Of a stretch of 41,096 bases of DNA, positions 17,144 through 26,511 are shown one piece after another; position 1 is the first letter of the stretch, and each line of letters begins with the position of its first letter. The translations under genes and the position numbers were made by a program. The notes below the pieces were generated by a model. The model was not told where the DNA came from. It was given only the letters and a program-made list of their open reading frames with translations, and searched no databases. Location: NCBI GenBank assembly GCA_013044405.1, contig JABEUR010000080.1, positions 1-41,096 of the forward strand, given 5' to 3'. Source of the DNA: Acidimicrobiaceae bacterium. GTDB lineage: Bacteria; Actinomycetota; Acidimicrobiia; Acidimicrobiales; RAAP-2.

Positions 17144-17427
17144 TTGGCGGCCTTTGCGGCTTCGAACATCTCGATGGCCCCGCTCGTCTTGAGCAACTTC
17201 GCAACCCGTTCGGTTGGTTGAGCGCCCTGCTGGAGCCAGCGAACGACCTTCTCGTTGTCGACCTTGGTGACCGTCTCGGGCTCGGCCGCCGACAGCCCGC
17301 GCGGCTGATAGGTGCCCAGGATCTCGAGAAAGGCGCCCGAACGTGCCCGACGGCTCTCCGCCGCCACGATGCGGTAGGTCGGTTGCTTCTTCTTACCCAT
17401 CCGAACCAGACGAATTTTCACGGCCAC
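17140..17427 (-). CDS. rpsP: 30S ribosomal protein S16
   Basis: A 95-residue S16, an early-binding 30S protein. It opens VKIRLVRMGKKKQPTYRIV and continues AAESRRARSGAFLEILGTYQP, both invariant family features. RWLQQGAQPTERVAKLLK makes the C-terminal helix, and a short AAKAAK tail ends it. The start is the GTG at 17427 (GTG-GCC-GTG), with AAGGGG upstream. The gap to ffh is 69 bases, the largest between smc and khpA, so a separate promoter could sit there, though I see no convincing one. Confidence 0.96.
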   Translation of the reverse strand: MAVKIRLVRMGKKKQPTYRIVAAESRRARSGAFLEILGTYQPRGLSAAEPETVTKVDNEKVVRWLQQGAQPTERVAKLLKTSGAIEMFEAAKAAK

Positions 17428-17496
17428 GACGAAATCCCCTTCAAACCTGTGTGTCCCGGTCCACCGGAACTGGGCGATATACCCGAGTTCAAGAGT

Positions 17497-18984
17497 TTAG
17501 CGCTGTTTGGGCGGCGTGACTCTTCCGCCCTTCTTCTTCTTGTTTTTCCCTCCGCCGCCACGACTCGGGGCCGCACCGGCCTTCATCCCCTGGGCCAGTG
17601 CCTCGAACCCGGCGGGCACCGCTTCAGACTTGAGCGCCCCGGCTCGTGCCGCCAGGCCCGCCATGCGCCCCATGCCTCCCGGCATCGCCGGCATGGCACC
17701 CGAACCCATCTGACGCATCATCTTGCGCATCTCGTTGAACTGCTTGAGTAGCTGATTGACCGCATTGACCGTCGTGCCTGAACCCATCGCGATCCTCGTT
17801 CGACGTGATCCGTCGATGACGCTGGGATCGCGGCGCTCCCGGGGGGTCATCGAGTGGATGATCGCCTCGACCCGGTTGAGTTCGCCCTCGTCGATGTTAT
17901 TGGCGGCGCTGCGCATCTCCTTGGTGACTCCGGGCATCAGCTTCATCAGTCCGCCCAGTGAACCCATCTTGCGAACCTGGTTCAGTTGAGCCAGGAAATC
18001 GTCGAGGGTGAAGGTGCCGCTCAGCATGCGCCCCGCCGAGTCGGCGACCACGCCTTGGTCCATCGTCCGCTCGGCCTGCTCGATGAGCGACAGGACGTCT
18101 CCCATGCCGAGGATCCGCGAAGCCATGCGGTCGGGGTGGAAGAGGTCGAAGTCCGCCATCTTCTCGCCCGTCGAGGCGAAGACGACCGGGCGGCCCACCA
18201 CGCCTCGCGCCGACAGCACGGCGCCCCCGCGAGCGTCGTAGTCAAGTTTGGTCACGATGATCCCCGACAACTCGAGGGTCTCGTGGAAGGCCCGTGCGGT
18301 CAACACGGCGTCCTGGCCCGTCACCGCGTCGATGACGAGGAACGTGTAGTGCGGCGACGTGGCGGCGCTGATCGATCGCACCTCCTGCATCAGTGCTTGA
18401 TCGATGGAGAGACGACCGGCGGTGTCGATCACCACGACGTCTCGACCCAGCCGCGTGGCCTCGGCGAGTCCGCGTCGCGCCACCAATACCGGGTCACTGG
18501 CCTCTGAGAAGACGTCGACGCCAATCTGCGAGCCCAGGACTCGCAACTGTTCCACCGCCGCGGGTCGCTGGAGGTCGGCGGCGATGAGGTAGGGCTGACG
18601 GCCCTGCTGTTTGAACCACGAGGCGAGCTTGGCGGCGGTCGTGGTCTTGCCGGCGCCCTGGAGACCGGCCAGCAGCACCACCGTCGGCGGACGTGAGGCG
18701 TAGGTGACCTTGAGCGATGAACCACCGAGGACTTCGACCAACTGCTCGTGCACGGCCTTGATCACTTGTTGTCCCGGAGACAGACTCTGGACCAACGCCT
18801 CGCCGCCGACGCGAACCCGCACCGCGTCGATGAAGGCCCGTACGACGCCCAGTTCCACGTCGGCTTCGAGCAGGGCGGAGCGAACCTCGCCCAACGCGGC
18901 GTCGAGGTCGGCCTCGCTCAGTCGACCCCTCGAGCGCAAGGACGCGCCGAGCCGATCGAATCGTTCGCTGAGGGCGTCAAACAT
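17497..18984 (-). CDS. ffh: signal recognition particle GTPase Ffh
   Basis: A 495-residue SRP54-type protein that binds signal sequences and 4.5S RNA and delivers ribosomes to FtsY. The N domain covers about residues 1-90. The G domain has G1 at GLQGAGKTTTAAKL (residues 107-120), DTAGRLS and TKLD. The methionine-rich M domain follows (NEMRKMMRQMGSGAMPAMPGG) and ends in a Lys-rich tail. One oddity is clear: after TKLD the usual glycine of TKLDGDARGG is Tyr249 (TKLDYDARGG), while FtsY next door keeps TKLDGTARGG. The start ATG at 18984 is 18 bases downstream of the ftsY stop. Confidence 0.96.
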   Translation of the reverse strand: MFDALSERFDRLGASLRSRGRLSEADLDAALGEVRSALLEADVELGVVRAFIDAVRVRVGGEALVQSLSPGQQVIKAVHEQLVEVLGGSSLKVTYASRPPTVVLLAGLQGAGKTTTAAKLASWFKQQGRQPYLIAADLQRPAAVEQLRVLGSQIGVDVFSEASDPVLVARRGLAEATRLGRDVVVIDTAGRLSIDQALMQEVRSISAATSPHYTFLVIDAVTGQDAVLTARAFHETLELSGIIVTKLDYDARGGAVLSARGVVGRPVVFASTGEKMADFDLFHPDRMASRILGMGDVLSLIEQAERTMDQGVVADSAGRMLSGTFTLDDFLAQLNQVRKMGSLGGLMKLMPGVTKEMRSAANNIDEGELNRVEAIIHSMTPRERRDPSVIDGSRRTRIAMGSGTTVNAVNQLLKQFNEMRKMMRQMGSGAMPAMPGGMGRMAGLAARAGALKSEAVPAGFEALAQGMKAGAAPSRGGGGKNKKKKGGRVTPPKQR

Positions 18985-19002
18985 GATGACTGAAGGCTAC
19001 CG

Positions 19003-20052
19003 TCAAGCGTCCAGGAGCGATTCAACGAAGGCCGCAGGATCGAAGACGATCAGGTCGTCGACACCTTCACCGACCCCCACGAACTTGACCGGGATCCCCA
19101 AATCACGCTCGATCGCCACCACGATCCCCCCTCGGGCCGTGCCATCGAGCTTGGTGAGCACGATACCGGTCACCGCCGCCGCGGCCAGGAACTCTCGGGC
19201 CTGGCTCAGCGCGTTCTGTCCGGTCGTGGCGTCGAGAACCATGAACGTCTCGACGACTTGGCCCGGGCTGCGGTCCGCCACCCGACGGACCTTGCTCAGC
19301 TCATCAAGGAGGTTGGTCGAATTGGCGCGGCGCCCCGCGGTATCGGCGAGCACGATGTCGGCACTGCGCGCAGCCGCCCTTCCCAGGGCGTCGTGGACGA
19401 CCGAGCCGGGGTCGGCCCCTTCGCCCGCGCGCACGATGTCCGAGCCCGTGCGTCGCGCCCACTCCTCGAGTTGATCGGCCGCGGCGGCGCGAAAGGTGTC
19501 CCCGGCCGCCAAGACCACCGAACGTCCTTGCCCCGCCAGCCGGTGAGCCAACTTACCGATCGTGGTTGTCTTGCCCACCCCGTTGACGCCAACGAAGAGC
19601 CAGACGGGCACCCTTCCCTCGTCGCCACTCATTCGCAGCGTGCGATCGCAGCTCAGTGAGTCGAGCAAACTGTCACGCACCGCGACCGCGACGCCGTCGG
19701 GAGCACCGTGCTCGCGCAACTGTTCGAGAATCGCGTTGGTCATGGCGACCCCGACGTCACTGCGTAGCAAGACCTCTTCGACGACGTCGAGCTGGGCGGG
19801 GCTGAGCGAATTGAGCCCTCCCAGCTGTCGCACGCGCTCGAAGACCCCGCGCGATGAGCCCAAGCGCTGTTGCAAGGTCGCTTCGTGGAGACTGAGCGCG
19901 GGACGCGCGGCCACCTCGCTCACGAGCACTTCGGGCATCGCGGCTCGTGGTCGTTCGATCGCCGCGACGCGGCGGTTACGACGAACGCGCACCGCGACCA
20001 CGCCCACCACGACGAACAGAACCAATAGCGAGACAATGACGACGATGGTCAC
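19003..20052 (-). CDS. ftsY: SRP receptor FtsY
   Basis: A 349-residue SRP receptor GTPase at the inner membrane. An N-terminal hydrophobic helix (TIVVIVSLLVLFVVVGVVAV, residues 2-21) anchors it, followed by a basic RVRRNRR stop; such an anchor replaces the long acidic domain of E. coli FtsY and is common in actinobacteria. The NG domain has G1 GVNGVGKTTTIGKLAHRL (from about residue 155), DTAGRR, TKLDGTARGG (about 299) and FVGVGEGVDDL at the end. The ATG overlaps the smc stop by 4 bases. It acts with Ffh encoded next. Confidence 0.96.
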   Translation of the reverse strand: MTIVVIVSLLVLFVVVGVVAVRVRRNRRVAAIERPRAAMPEVLVSEVAARPALSLHEATLQQRLGSSRGVFERVRQLGGLNSLSPAQLDVVEEVLLRSDVGVAMTNAILEQLREHGAPDGVAVAVRDSLLDSLSCDRTLRMSGDEGRVPVWLFVGVNGVGKTTTIGKLAHRLAGQGRSVVLAAGDTFRAAAADQLEEWARRTGSDIVRAGEGADPGSVVHDALGRAAARSADIVLADTAGRRANSTNLLDELSKVRRVADRSPGQVVETFMVLDATTGQNALSQAREFLAAAAVTGIVLTKLDGTARGGIVVAIERDLGIPVKFVGVGEGVDDLIVFDPAAFVESLLDA

Positions 20053-23000
20053 GTGATCTCAATCGGCGACGGGCGCTTGACGCGTTGACTGACGACCTTG
20101 GAGGAAGCGCCAGGCACCATCGTGACGCCATAGAGCGCGTCCGCGGCCTCCATGGTGCGCTTTTGGTGGGTGACGATCAGCAGCTGGGCCTCGTCACGGA
20201 ACTCGTCGACCAGACTGAGGAAACGCTGGAGATTGACGTCGTCGAGTGCCGCTTCGACCTCGTCCATCATGTAGAAGGGTGACGGACGTGAGCGAAAGAC
20301 GGCGAAGAGGAACGCCAGTGCGGCCATTGACCGCTCTCCGCCCGAGAGCAGCGAGATGCGTCGGATGTTGCGTCCCATGGGTCGCACCTCGATCTCGACC
20401 CCCGTATTGAGCGGATCGTCCGGTTCGGTGAGGATGAGTCGTCCTTGCCCGCCGGGGAAGAGCATCGCGATGAGCGTCGAAAAGTGCTCGTTGACGTCAG
20501 CCACGGCGCTCGAGAAGGTCGCCATGATCTCTTCGTCGAGCGCTCGAATGACCTCTTGGAGCTCTCGGCGTGCCGTCCTGACGTCGCTCACCTGGGCGTC
20601 GAGTTCGCGATACCGGTCCTCTAAAGCGGCGAGCTCGTCGAGCGCCAGGGGGTTGATGGGTCCCAGTGACGTGATGCGGGCCTCGAGTTCGCCGACGCGC
20701 TGTTCGAGGGTGACTCCCTCGGCCAGATCGATGTGCGGAGCGCCGAGCATCTCGTGCGGCGCCCATCCGAGGTCTCGCAGGATGACTTCGTGAAGGTTCG
20801 CAATTTTGACGACCAGTTCGGCGTGCTCGATCTCGCGACGTCGCACGACCTCACTCAATTCACCCAGGCGAGTGTCGGCGTCGTGGCGCGAGCGTCGGAT
20901 CTCTTCGAGGAGTTCGGCGCTGGCTCGAGAGGCCTCCAACTGTTCTCGGTAGGTCGAATCCATGGTCTCTTGGGAGACTCGGATCTCGTCAGCGGCCCGG
21001 GCCACCAAGCGCGCGAGACGTTCGAGCACCTCGAGGTCGAACTCGAGGGACTCACGTCGACCCGCTGCCTCGGCACGTTCGCTCGAGCGGCCCTCGAGTC
21101 GTAACTCGATTTCGCCCTGGCGCTGGGAGATGAGTCGACGTCGCTCGGCGAACGCCGCCTCGCGCCGGGCCAGAGACGTCGCCAGGGCGCTGACCTGTTC
21201 GCGCAGATCCCCCAACGCGGCGTGCGCCTCGTCTGACTGACGGCGCCGTTCGCCCGCCGTGCTGAGCGCCTCTTCAAGCGTCGGCAGTCTTTCACGCCAG
21301 TCGAGGAGTTCTGCGTCGATGGTGACGATCTGGCGGGTCAGTTCTTCGAATTCGCCGTCGAGTGCGTCGACTCCGGTGGCGAGATCGTCGAGGAGGATCT
21401 CCAATCGTCGTTGATCGCCGATCAATCCTTCGATCTCAGCTCGGACCTGAGCCAACTTCGAAGACGCCTGGTTGAGCCGGCGTCGCGCGCTGATCGCCGA
21501 GGAGTCGGCGATCTCGCGTCGCGCGCGCACTGGCGCGACGGCCCCTTGGGCCTCGAGCGCCACGCGCTGGGCCTCTTCGACGGTCGAACGCGTCACCAGT
21601 GCACGGCCCGAAGCCACGCGCCAGCCCGATGCTGCGAAGCGGTCTCCCTCACTCGTGACAATGACCAGCTCGGGATTCGCCGCCGCCAGATCGATACCGG
21701 ACTCCCAGTCGGTGGCGACGAAGGCGCGTGAGAAGAGGGCGTCGAGCACCCGGGTCACGTGATCTGGAGCACCAGTTCGGGCGCGCACCAAGGTGCGCAG
21801 TGCCGTGGCGCCCTGGGGGACGGGCAGCGTACGCACGTCGCCGTCGGCGGCGGGCAGGATCAACCCCGCCCCACCCTCACGGCGAAGCGCCACCAGTGCG
21901 GCACGAGCCGATCGGCGTCCGTCCACGATCATCGCTCCGACCGAGGCTCCCGCGGCCGACTCCACCGCGCGTTCCCAGCCCGGGTCGATCTCGATCAGGT
22001 CGAGGAACGCGCCGAGGACCCCGTCGAGCCCACCGATGATCGCGCGCCCTCCGGCTCCGGAGAATTCGTCGAGCGCTCGGGCCAGGGCCTCGGCGCGGGC
22101 CTGGGTCCGGGCCGCGACGTCGGTCGATTCACGCAGCGCCTCATCGGCCGCGCTGCGCTCAGCCTCCGCAGTAGCGGCGTCGCTCTCGGCCGCTGCCAGT
22201 TCATCGGCCGCCCGGCGTTCGAGCGCCTCAGCGTCCGCCAGTGCGGCCTTGACCTTTTCATGGTCGCTCGTGGCCTCATCGAGTCGACGCCGGTGGTGAG
22301 CGATGCGATCGGTGCTTCGCCGCTCACTCTCGCGCAACGATCCAAGGGACCGCTCCAAGAGCGCAATACGCTGGCGCGCGGCGAGCAACGCAGCCTCGTC
22401 GCTCTCGATCGACATAGTGCCCCACGTCGCATCGAATTGAGACTCGGCCACTTCGAGCTCGTCTTGAGCCGAGGCCAGGCGTTCACGCCAGCTCACCAAC
22501 TCCGTCTCTTCCGCGTCGATACCGGCGAGGTCTGCCGCCAGCTTCGCCGCATCCGCCTCGAGTGTGGCAATGACGTTCTCGTCGGCCGACGCGATGAGCG
22601 CCTGGCGCAGGGAGCGCTCTCGCTCGACGATCAGCGATGCCGTGCCCCGCGCCCGCTCCGCCAAGCCCTGGAGGGTGCCCAGGGTCGAGGCGAGGAGCTC
22701 TTCACGGCGACTGGCCATGTCCGCGGTGGCGGCGCTGGCCTGAGCATCGAGGGCCACCAGTTCGAGGCGAAGTTCGCGCTCCTTGCCCGACGAGCCTCGA
22801 AGTTCACTCTCCAGTTCGCTGCGCCGGCTCTCGAAGACGTGCAGACGCTCGGCGAACAAGGCGTGGCGCGCGTCTCGAAGTTCGGCCTCGACGTCGGAGA
22901 AACTTCGTGCCGAGGCCGCTTGGCGTTCGAGCGGGCGCATCTGACGACGTACTTCTCGAACCAGGTCTCCCAGACGCTCGAGATTCTCCTGGGTGGACGA

Positions 23001-23543
23001 CAGCCGTCGTTCGGCGCGTTCCTTACGACGGCGGTGCTTGAGGACTCCCGCGGCCTCTTCAATGACGGCGCGTCGATTCTCCGAACTTGAGTTGAGGATC
23101 GAGTCCAACTGTCCTTGGCCGATGATCATGTGTTGTTGGCGCCCGACGCCGGAGTCGCTCAAGAGCTCTTGGACGTCGAGGAGTCGACACGTGGTGCCAT
23201 TGATCGCGTACTCCGAGTCCCCGTTTCGAAACAGGGTTCGCGAGATCGTGACCTCCGCGCCGTCGATGGGCAGGCGCCCCGAGGTGTTGTCCAGGGTCAG
23301 GGCAACCTCAGCTCGTCCGAGCGCCGCCCGGTTGGCGGTACCCATGAAGATCACGTCGTCCATCCGAGCGCTTCGCAGAGCGCGGGTGCTCTGCGCGCCG
23401 AGCACCCACGTCACCGCGTCGACCACGTTGGACTTACCCGAGCCGTTCGGCCCCACCACGGCGGTGACGCCAGGCTCGAACTCGAGAACGGTGTTGTCGG
23501 CGAAGGACTTGAAGCCCTTCATGGTCAATCGCTTAAGAAACAC
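20049..23543 (-). CDS. smc: chromosome partition protein SMC
   Basis: A 1164-residue SMC ATPase for chromosome condensation and segregation. The N-terminal head opens FLKRLTMKGFKSFAD, with Walker A GPNGSGKSN at residues 31-39. Two long coiled coils, rich in Glu, Arg, Ala and Leu, flank the hinge at about residues 490-650 (GGLDGVLGAFLD and following). The C-terminal head has the signature LSGGERSMAALAFLFA and Walker B MMDEVEAALDD. The start is the GTG at 23543, because SMC proteins begin about seven residues before KGFKSF; the internal ATG at 23522 would cut the first strand. The partners ScpA and ScpB are not in the window. Confidence 0.97.
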   Translation of the reverse strand: MFLKRLTMKGFKSFADNTVLEFEPGVTAVVGPNGSGKSNVVDAVTWVLGAQSTRALRSARMDDVIFMGTANRAALGRAEVALTLDNTSGRLPIDGAEVTISRTLFRNGDSEYAINGTTCRLLDVQELLSDSGVGRQQHMIIGQGQLDSILNSSSENRRAVIEEAAGVLKHRRRKERAERRLSSTQENLERLGDLVREVRRQMRPLERQAASARSFSDVEAELRDARHALFAERLHVFESRRSELESELRGSSGKERELRLELVALDAQASAATADMASRREELLASTLGTLQGLAERARGTASLIVERERSLRQALIASADENVIATLEADAAKLAADLAGIDAEETELVSWRERLASAQDELEVAESQFDATWGTMSIESDEAALLAARQRIALLERSLGSLRESERRSTDRIAHHRRRLDEATSDHEKVKAALADAEALERRAADELAAAESDAATAEAERSAADEALRESTDVAARTQARAEALARALDEFSGAGGRAIIGGLDGVLGAFLDLIEIDPGWERAVESAAGASVGAMIVDGRRSARAALVALRREGGAGLILPAADGDVRTLPVPQGATALRTLVRARTGAPDHVTRVLDALFSRAFVATDWESGIDLAAANPELVIVTSEGDRFAASGWRVASGRALVTRSTVEEAQRVALEAQGAVAPVRARREIADSSAISARRRLNQASSKLAQVRAEIEGLIGDQRRLEILLDDLATGVDALDGEFEELTRQIVTIDAELLDWRERLPTLEEALSTAGERRRQSDEAHAALGDLREQVSALATSLARREAAFAERRRLISQRQGEIELRLEGRSSERAEAAGRRESLEFDLEVLERLARLVARAADEIRVSQETMDSTYREQLEASRASAELLEEIRRSRHDADTRLGELSEVVRRREIEHAELVVKIANLHEVILRDLGWAPHEMLGAPHIDLAEGVTLEQRVGELEARITSLGPINPLALDELAALEDRYRELDAQVSDVRTARRELQEVIRALDEEIMATFSSAVADVNEHFSTLIAMLFPGGQGRLILTEPDDPLNTGVEIEVRPMGRNIRRISLLSGGERSMAALAFLFAVFRSRPSPFYMMDEVEAALDDVNLQRFLSLVDEFRDEAQLLIVTHQKRTMEAADALYGVTMVPGASSKVVSQRVKRPSPIEIT

Positions 23544-23582
23544 GGGTAGACGCTAGCAACCTTCTCGAGCGACGTTCGTGCG

Positions 23583-24485
23583 TCAACTCTGGCACTTGGG
23601 GCAGTAGAAGGTCGAGCGACCTCGAAACACTTCACGAACAATGGGTTGGCGACATTGGTAGCACGCCTGGCCCTCGCGGTTGTACACCTGGTGGAACTGC
23701 TGGTAGGTACCGGGCTTACCGTCGGGGTCGACGAACTGCTCGTCGTCGAGGGTAGATCCCCCGTACTTGATGGCTTCGGTGAGGATCTCCGAGATCGCCC
23801 GGTGTAGTCGGCGGATCTCAATGGTCGACAGCGACTCCGAAGGTCGATCGAAGCGAAGGCCGGCGCCAAAGAGGATCTCGTCGGCGTAGATGTTGCCGAT
23901 GCCGGCGATGATGTCCTGGTCGGTCAGCACGGCCTTCAAGGGCGTGGACCGGCTGCGCAGGATCGCTGCGAAACGGTCCCAGCCGATCTGGTCCTCGAAG
24001 GGATCGATCCCCAGATGGGCGAGCTCGGGAACGGCCTTCCTGATTCCCAGGCCGTCACCACCGATTGAGAGCCGCGCGAATTTCGATATCTCGACCTCGC
24101 TGCCCTCCGGCGGCGGGATCGAGACGTACATCTCTCCAAAGGTGCGCGGGTCCACGAAGCGCAACTCACCGCCTTGGCTGAAGGTGAAGACGGCGTGGGT
24201 GTGCTTGGGTTTGGGGTCCTTGGGCCCCTGGGCGCGCAACAGCTGACCCGACATCCCCAGGTGGATCACCAGATGAGTACCGTTATCGAGCGCGAGGACG
24301 AGGTTTTTGCCCAGTCGATCGACCGACTTGATCGCGTGACCTTCGATGAGGGTTCGAAAATCCTTCGCGGTCTTGTGGCGGCGCACGACGCGACCGTTGG
24401 TCAGTACCACCGACTTGACCTTGCGTCCGACCAGGTCGCGGGCCAACGAGGCCCGTACCGTCTCCACTTCGGGTAGCTCAGGCAT
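23583..24485 (-). CDS. mutM: formamidopyrimidine-DNA glycosylase
   Basis: A 300-residue bifunctional glycosylase/AP lyase that removes 8-oxoguanine and FapyG. It starts MPELPEVETVRASL, so after Met removal Pro2 is the catalytic amine and Glu3 the acid. The damage-recognition region and helix-two-turn-helix (AVLTDQDIIAGIGNIYADEI) follow. A C-terminal zinc finger has Cys275, Cys278, Cys295 and Cys298 (CYQC and CPKC). The ATG at 24485 overlaps the end of rnc by 8 bases; a start 7 codons upstream is in frame but unlike the family. rnc-mutM-smc is a conserved actinobacterial order. Confidence 0.96.
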   Translation of the reverse strand: MPELPEVETVRASLARDLVGRKVKSVVLTNGRVVRRHKTAKDFRTLIEGHAIKSVDRLGKNLVLALDNGTHLVIHLGMSGQLLRAQGPKDPKPKHTHAVFTFSQGGELRFVDPRTFGEMYVSIPPPEGSEVEISKFARLSIGGDGLGIRKAVPELAHLGIDPFEDQIGWDRFAAILRSRSTPLKAVLTDQDIIAGIGNIYADEILFGAGLRFDRPSESLSTIEIRRLHRAISEILTEAIKYGGSTLDDEQFVDPDGKPGTYQQFHQVYNREGQACYQCRQPIVREVFRGRSTFYCPKCQS

Positions 24486-25167
24486 CGTCGATTCCTTCCA
24501 GTGCACGTTGGGCCGCGCTCACTTCGGCCGCCTTCTTGGAACTCCCGGTGCCCCTGGCCAACTCGACGCCCGCCACGAACACCAGAGCAATGAAGCGGGC
24601 ATCGTGCGAGGGACCCTCGGACTCGACCACGTAATCGGGCTCACCGCGGCCCTGTGACTCGCTCCACTGGCGAAGTCGCGTCTTGGGATCGGCGTCACCG
24701 GGGCGCAGCGCGGCGGTGGCGACGTCGGGTTCCAGAGTTGCTTGGACGAAGCGCTTCGCCGCGTCATAACCCAGTTCCAAATACATCGCGGCCACCACCG
24801 CCTCGAAGGCGTCGGCCAACAGTGACGGTCGCTCCGTACCGTTCTCCTTGTGCACACCTCGCCCCACGCGAAGGTAACGGGCGAGTTCGAGGCGCTGAGC
24901 CGCTCGCGCGAGCGAGGACTCATTGACGACCCTCGAACGAACCAGGGATCCGGTGCCCTCGTCGAGTGCGGGGAATCGAGTGACGATGAGATCGGCCACG
25001 GCGAGGTCCACGACCGCGTCACCAAGAAACTCGAGTCGTTCATTCGATGCACCACCGTGTTCTGCCGCGTAGCTCGAATGGGTCAGAGCCACGATGAGCG
25101 TCGCGCTCGTGGGAGCGAGTCCCAAGTGTTCGGCTAGCCCGTCCAGTGGCGAGAGCAGCAAACCCAC
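24478..25167 (-). CDS. rnc: ribonuclease III
   Basis: A 229-residue endonuclease that cuts double-stranded RNA, including rRNA precursors. The signature NERLEFLGDAVVDL gives the metal residues Glu46 and Asp50, and the second pair is Asp119 and Glu122 in LADAFEAVVAAMYLELG. The C-terminal double-stranded RNA-binding domain runs from about residue 157 (PKTRLRQWSESQGRG to SSKKAAEVSAAQRALEGI). It begins 8 bases after acpP and its stop overlaps the mutM start. Confidence 0.95.
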   Translation of the reverse strand: MGLLLSPLDGLAEHLGLAPTSATLIVALTHSSYAAEHGGASNERLEFLGDAVVDLAVADLIVTRFPALDEGTGSLVRSRVVNESSLARAAQRLELARYLRVGRGVHKENGTERPSLLADAFEAVVAAMYLELGYDAAKRFVQATLEPDVATAALRPGDADPKTRLRQWSESQGRGEPDYVVESEGPSHDARFIALVFVAGVELARGTGSSKKAAEVSAAQRALEGIDDA

Positions 25168-25175
25168 GTGAATCG

Positions 25176-25466
25176 TTAGGCCACCTGCAGCTTGGCGGCC
25201 ACGTAGTCAACGGCGTCACGTACCGAAACGAGGCCCTCGAGGTCCTCGTCGTCGATGTGGAATCCCGCCACGTAGGCCGAGAGGTTCTCCTCGAGGGCCT
25301 CGACCAGTTCGATCAGCGCCAGTGAGTCGGCACCCAGGTCCACGAAGGGGACGTCTTCGACGATCTCGTCGGGACTCTTCTCCAAGATCTCGGCCAGTTC
25401 AGTTCGCACCATACCCAAGATGGCACTGCGGTCCAGTGACGATGGATTCGTAGCGTCTTCGCTCAT
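25176..25466 (-). CDS. acpP: acyl carrier protein
   Basis: A 96-residue acyl carrier protein for fatty-acid synthesis. The phosphopantetheine site is DLGADSLALIELVEALEE, with Ser48 counting from the chosen start. It is acidic and helical as expected, with EIVEDVPFVDLG before and FHIDDEDLEGLVSVRDAVDYV after the site. The ATG at 25466 is preferred over the GTG two codons upstream because AAAGGAG then lies 5 bases before it; with the GTG the ribosome site would overlap the start. It follows plsX, its functional partner, and precedes rnc. Confidence 0.93.
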   Translation of the reverse strand: MSEDATNPSSLDRSAILGMVRTELAEILEKSPDEIVEDVPFVDLGADSLALIELVEALEENLSAYVAGFHIDDEDLEGLVSVRDAVDYVAAKLQVA

Positions 25467-25523
25467 GCCCACTCCTTTGTGTTGCTGTTCCAGATTACCG
25501 AGCCGCGCAGACCGTAACGCTCA

Positions 25524-26510
25524 TTAACCAGCTTGATCAGGACGAATGGTAGTGCGCAGTTTGTCGACGACTCCCGCCGAATCCATCTCGGCAGCCACAC
25601 GCAGCGCGTTCATCACCGCGGTAGCGTTCGACGAGCCGTGACTGATGACACATATCCCGTTCAGTCCGAGCAGCATCGCCCCACCTTGGTTCTCGGGCGT
25701 CAACTCCCCCGCAACCGGTAGCAGGTAGTCCAAAAGGACGCGTCCGGCGGCCCTGGTCTCCTCGTTGGTCTCCACGACGCCGAGCACCGTGGTGAAGATG
25801 AACGTCAAGGCGCCTTCGAGGGTCTTGAGCGCTACGTTGCCGGTGAACCCGTCGGTGACGATCACGTCGACCGGTGCGGGGATGAGATCTCGACCCTCCA
25901 CATTGCCCACGAAGTTGAGGCCGGCGATCGATGTCAGCAGACCGTGCGTCTCTTTCACGAGCGGGGTGCCCTTCGAGGACTCCTCGCCGATCGAGAGCAG
26001 GCCCACCGTCGGCGCGGCGACCCCGTAGTGGACGTTCACGTACGTGCTCGCCATCTGGGCGAACTGGACGAGCATCTCAGCGGTGCACTCCGCGTTCGCC
26101 CCCGCGTCCACCAAGACGCTGGGAGTCCGGCCCGGATTAGGAATCGGGGTGGCGATACAGGGTCGAACCACGCCGGGAAGGCGTCCCATGCGAAGCAGCG
26201 CCGACGCCATGGTGGCGCCCGTGTTACCGGCCGAAACCATCGCACTGGCCCGGCCGTCTCGGACGAGTTCTGCGGCGCGCACCAAGGAGGCGTCCTTCTT
26301 CTTTCGCACGCTCGACGCCGGATCGTCGTCCATGGCGATCACCTCGGAACACGCCACTACCTCAAGGCCGAGCGGGTCACCCATGAGGTGGGGAACTCCG
26401 ACCAGGGTGACGCTGAGACCCAGCTCATCGACGGCGCGTCGCGCACCCGCAATGATCTCACCGGGAGCAAAGTCGCCACCCATCGCGTCAAGGGCGATGG
26501 GCAGCGTCAA
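25524..26510 (-). CDS. plsX: phosphate acyltransferase PlsX
   Basis: A 328-residue PlsX, a peripheral membrane enzyme that converts acyl-ACP to acyl-phosphate for glycerolipid synthesis. It begins TLPIALDAMGGDFAPGEIIAGA, the family hallmark. It continues with ASSVRKKKDASLVRAAELVRDG, SAGNTGATMASAL and GAMLLGLNGICVISHGSS near the end. The start is probably the TTG at 26510, one base after the rpmF stop, with GAGGT inside rpmF as ribosome site; the next ATG would remove strand 1. rpmF-plsX-acpP is a common bacterial order. PlsY is not in the window, while FakA, another acyl-phosphate source, is encoded upstream on the same strand. Confidence 0.94.
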   Translation of the reverse strand: MTLPIALDAMGGDFAPGEIIAGARRAVDELGLSVTLVGVPHLMGDPLGLEVVACSEVIAMDDDPASSVRKKKDASLVRAAELVRDGRASAMVSAGNTGATMASALLRMGRLPGVVRPCIATPIPNPGRTPSVLVDAGANAECTAEMLVQFAQMASTYVNVHYGVAAPTVGLLSIGEESSKGTPLVKETHGLLTSIAGLNFVGNVEGRDLIPAPVDVIVTDGFTGNVALKTLEGALTFIFTTVLGVVETNEETRAAGRVLLDYLLPVAGELTPENQGGAMLLGLNGICVISHGSSNATAVMNALRVAAEMDSAGVVDKLRTTIRPDQAG

Positions 26511-26511
26511 C

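Noticed and set aside
21759-23090. Open frame of 443 codons on the plus strand opposite smc
   Set aside because: It mirrors the smc coding strand, is rich in Arg, Gly and Gln with no motif, and smc is unquestionable. It is a by-product of GC-rich codons.
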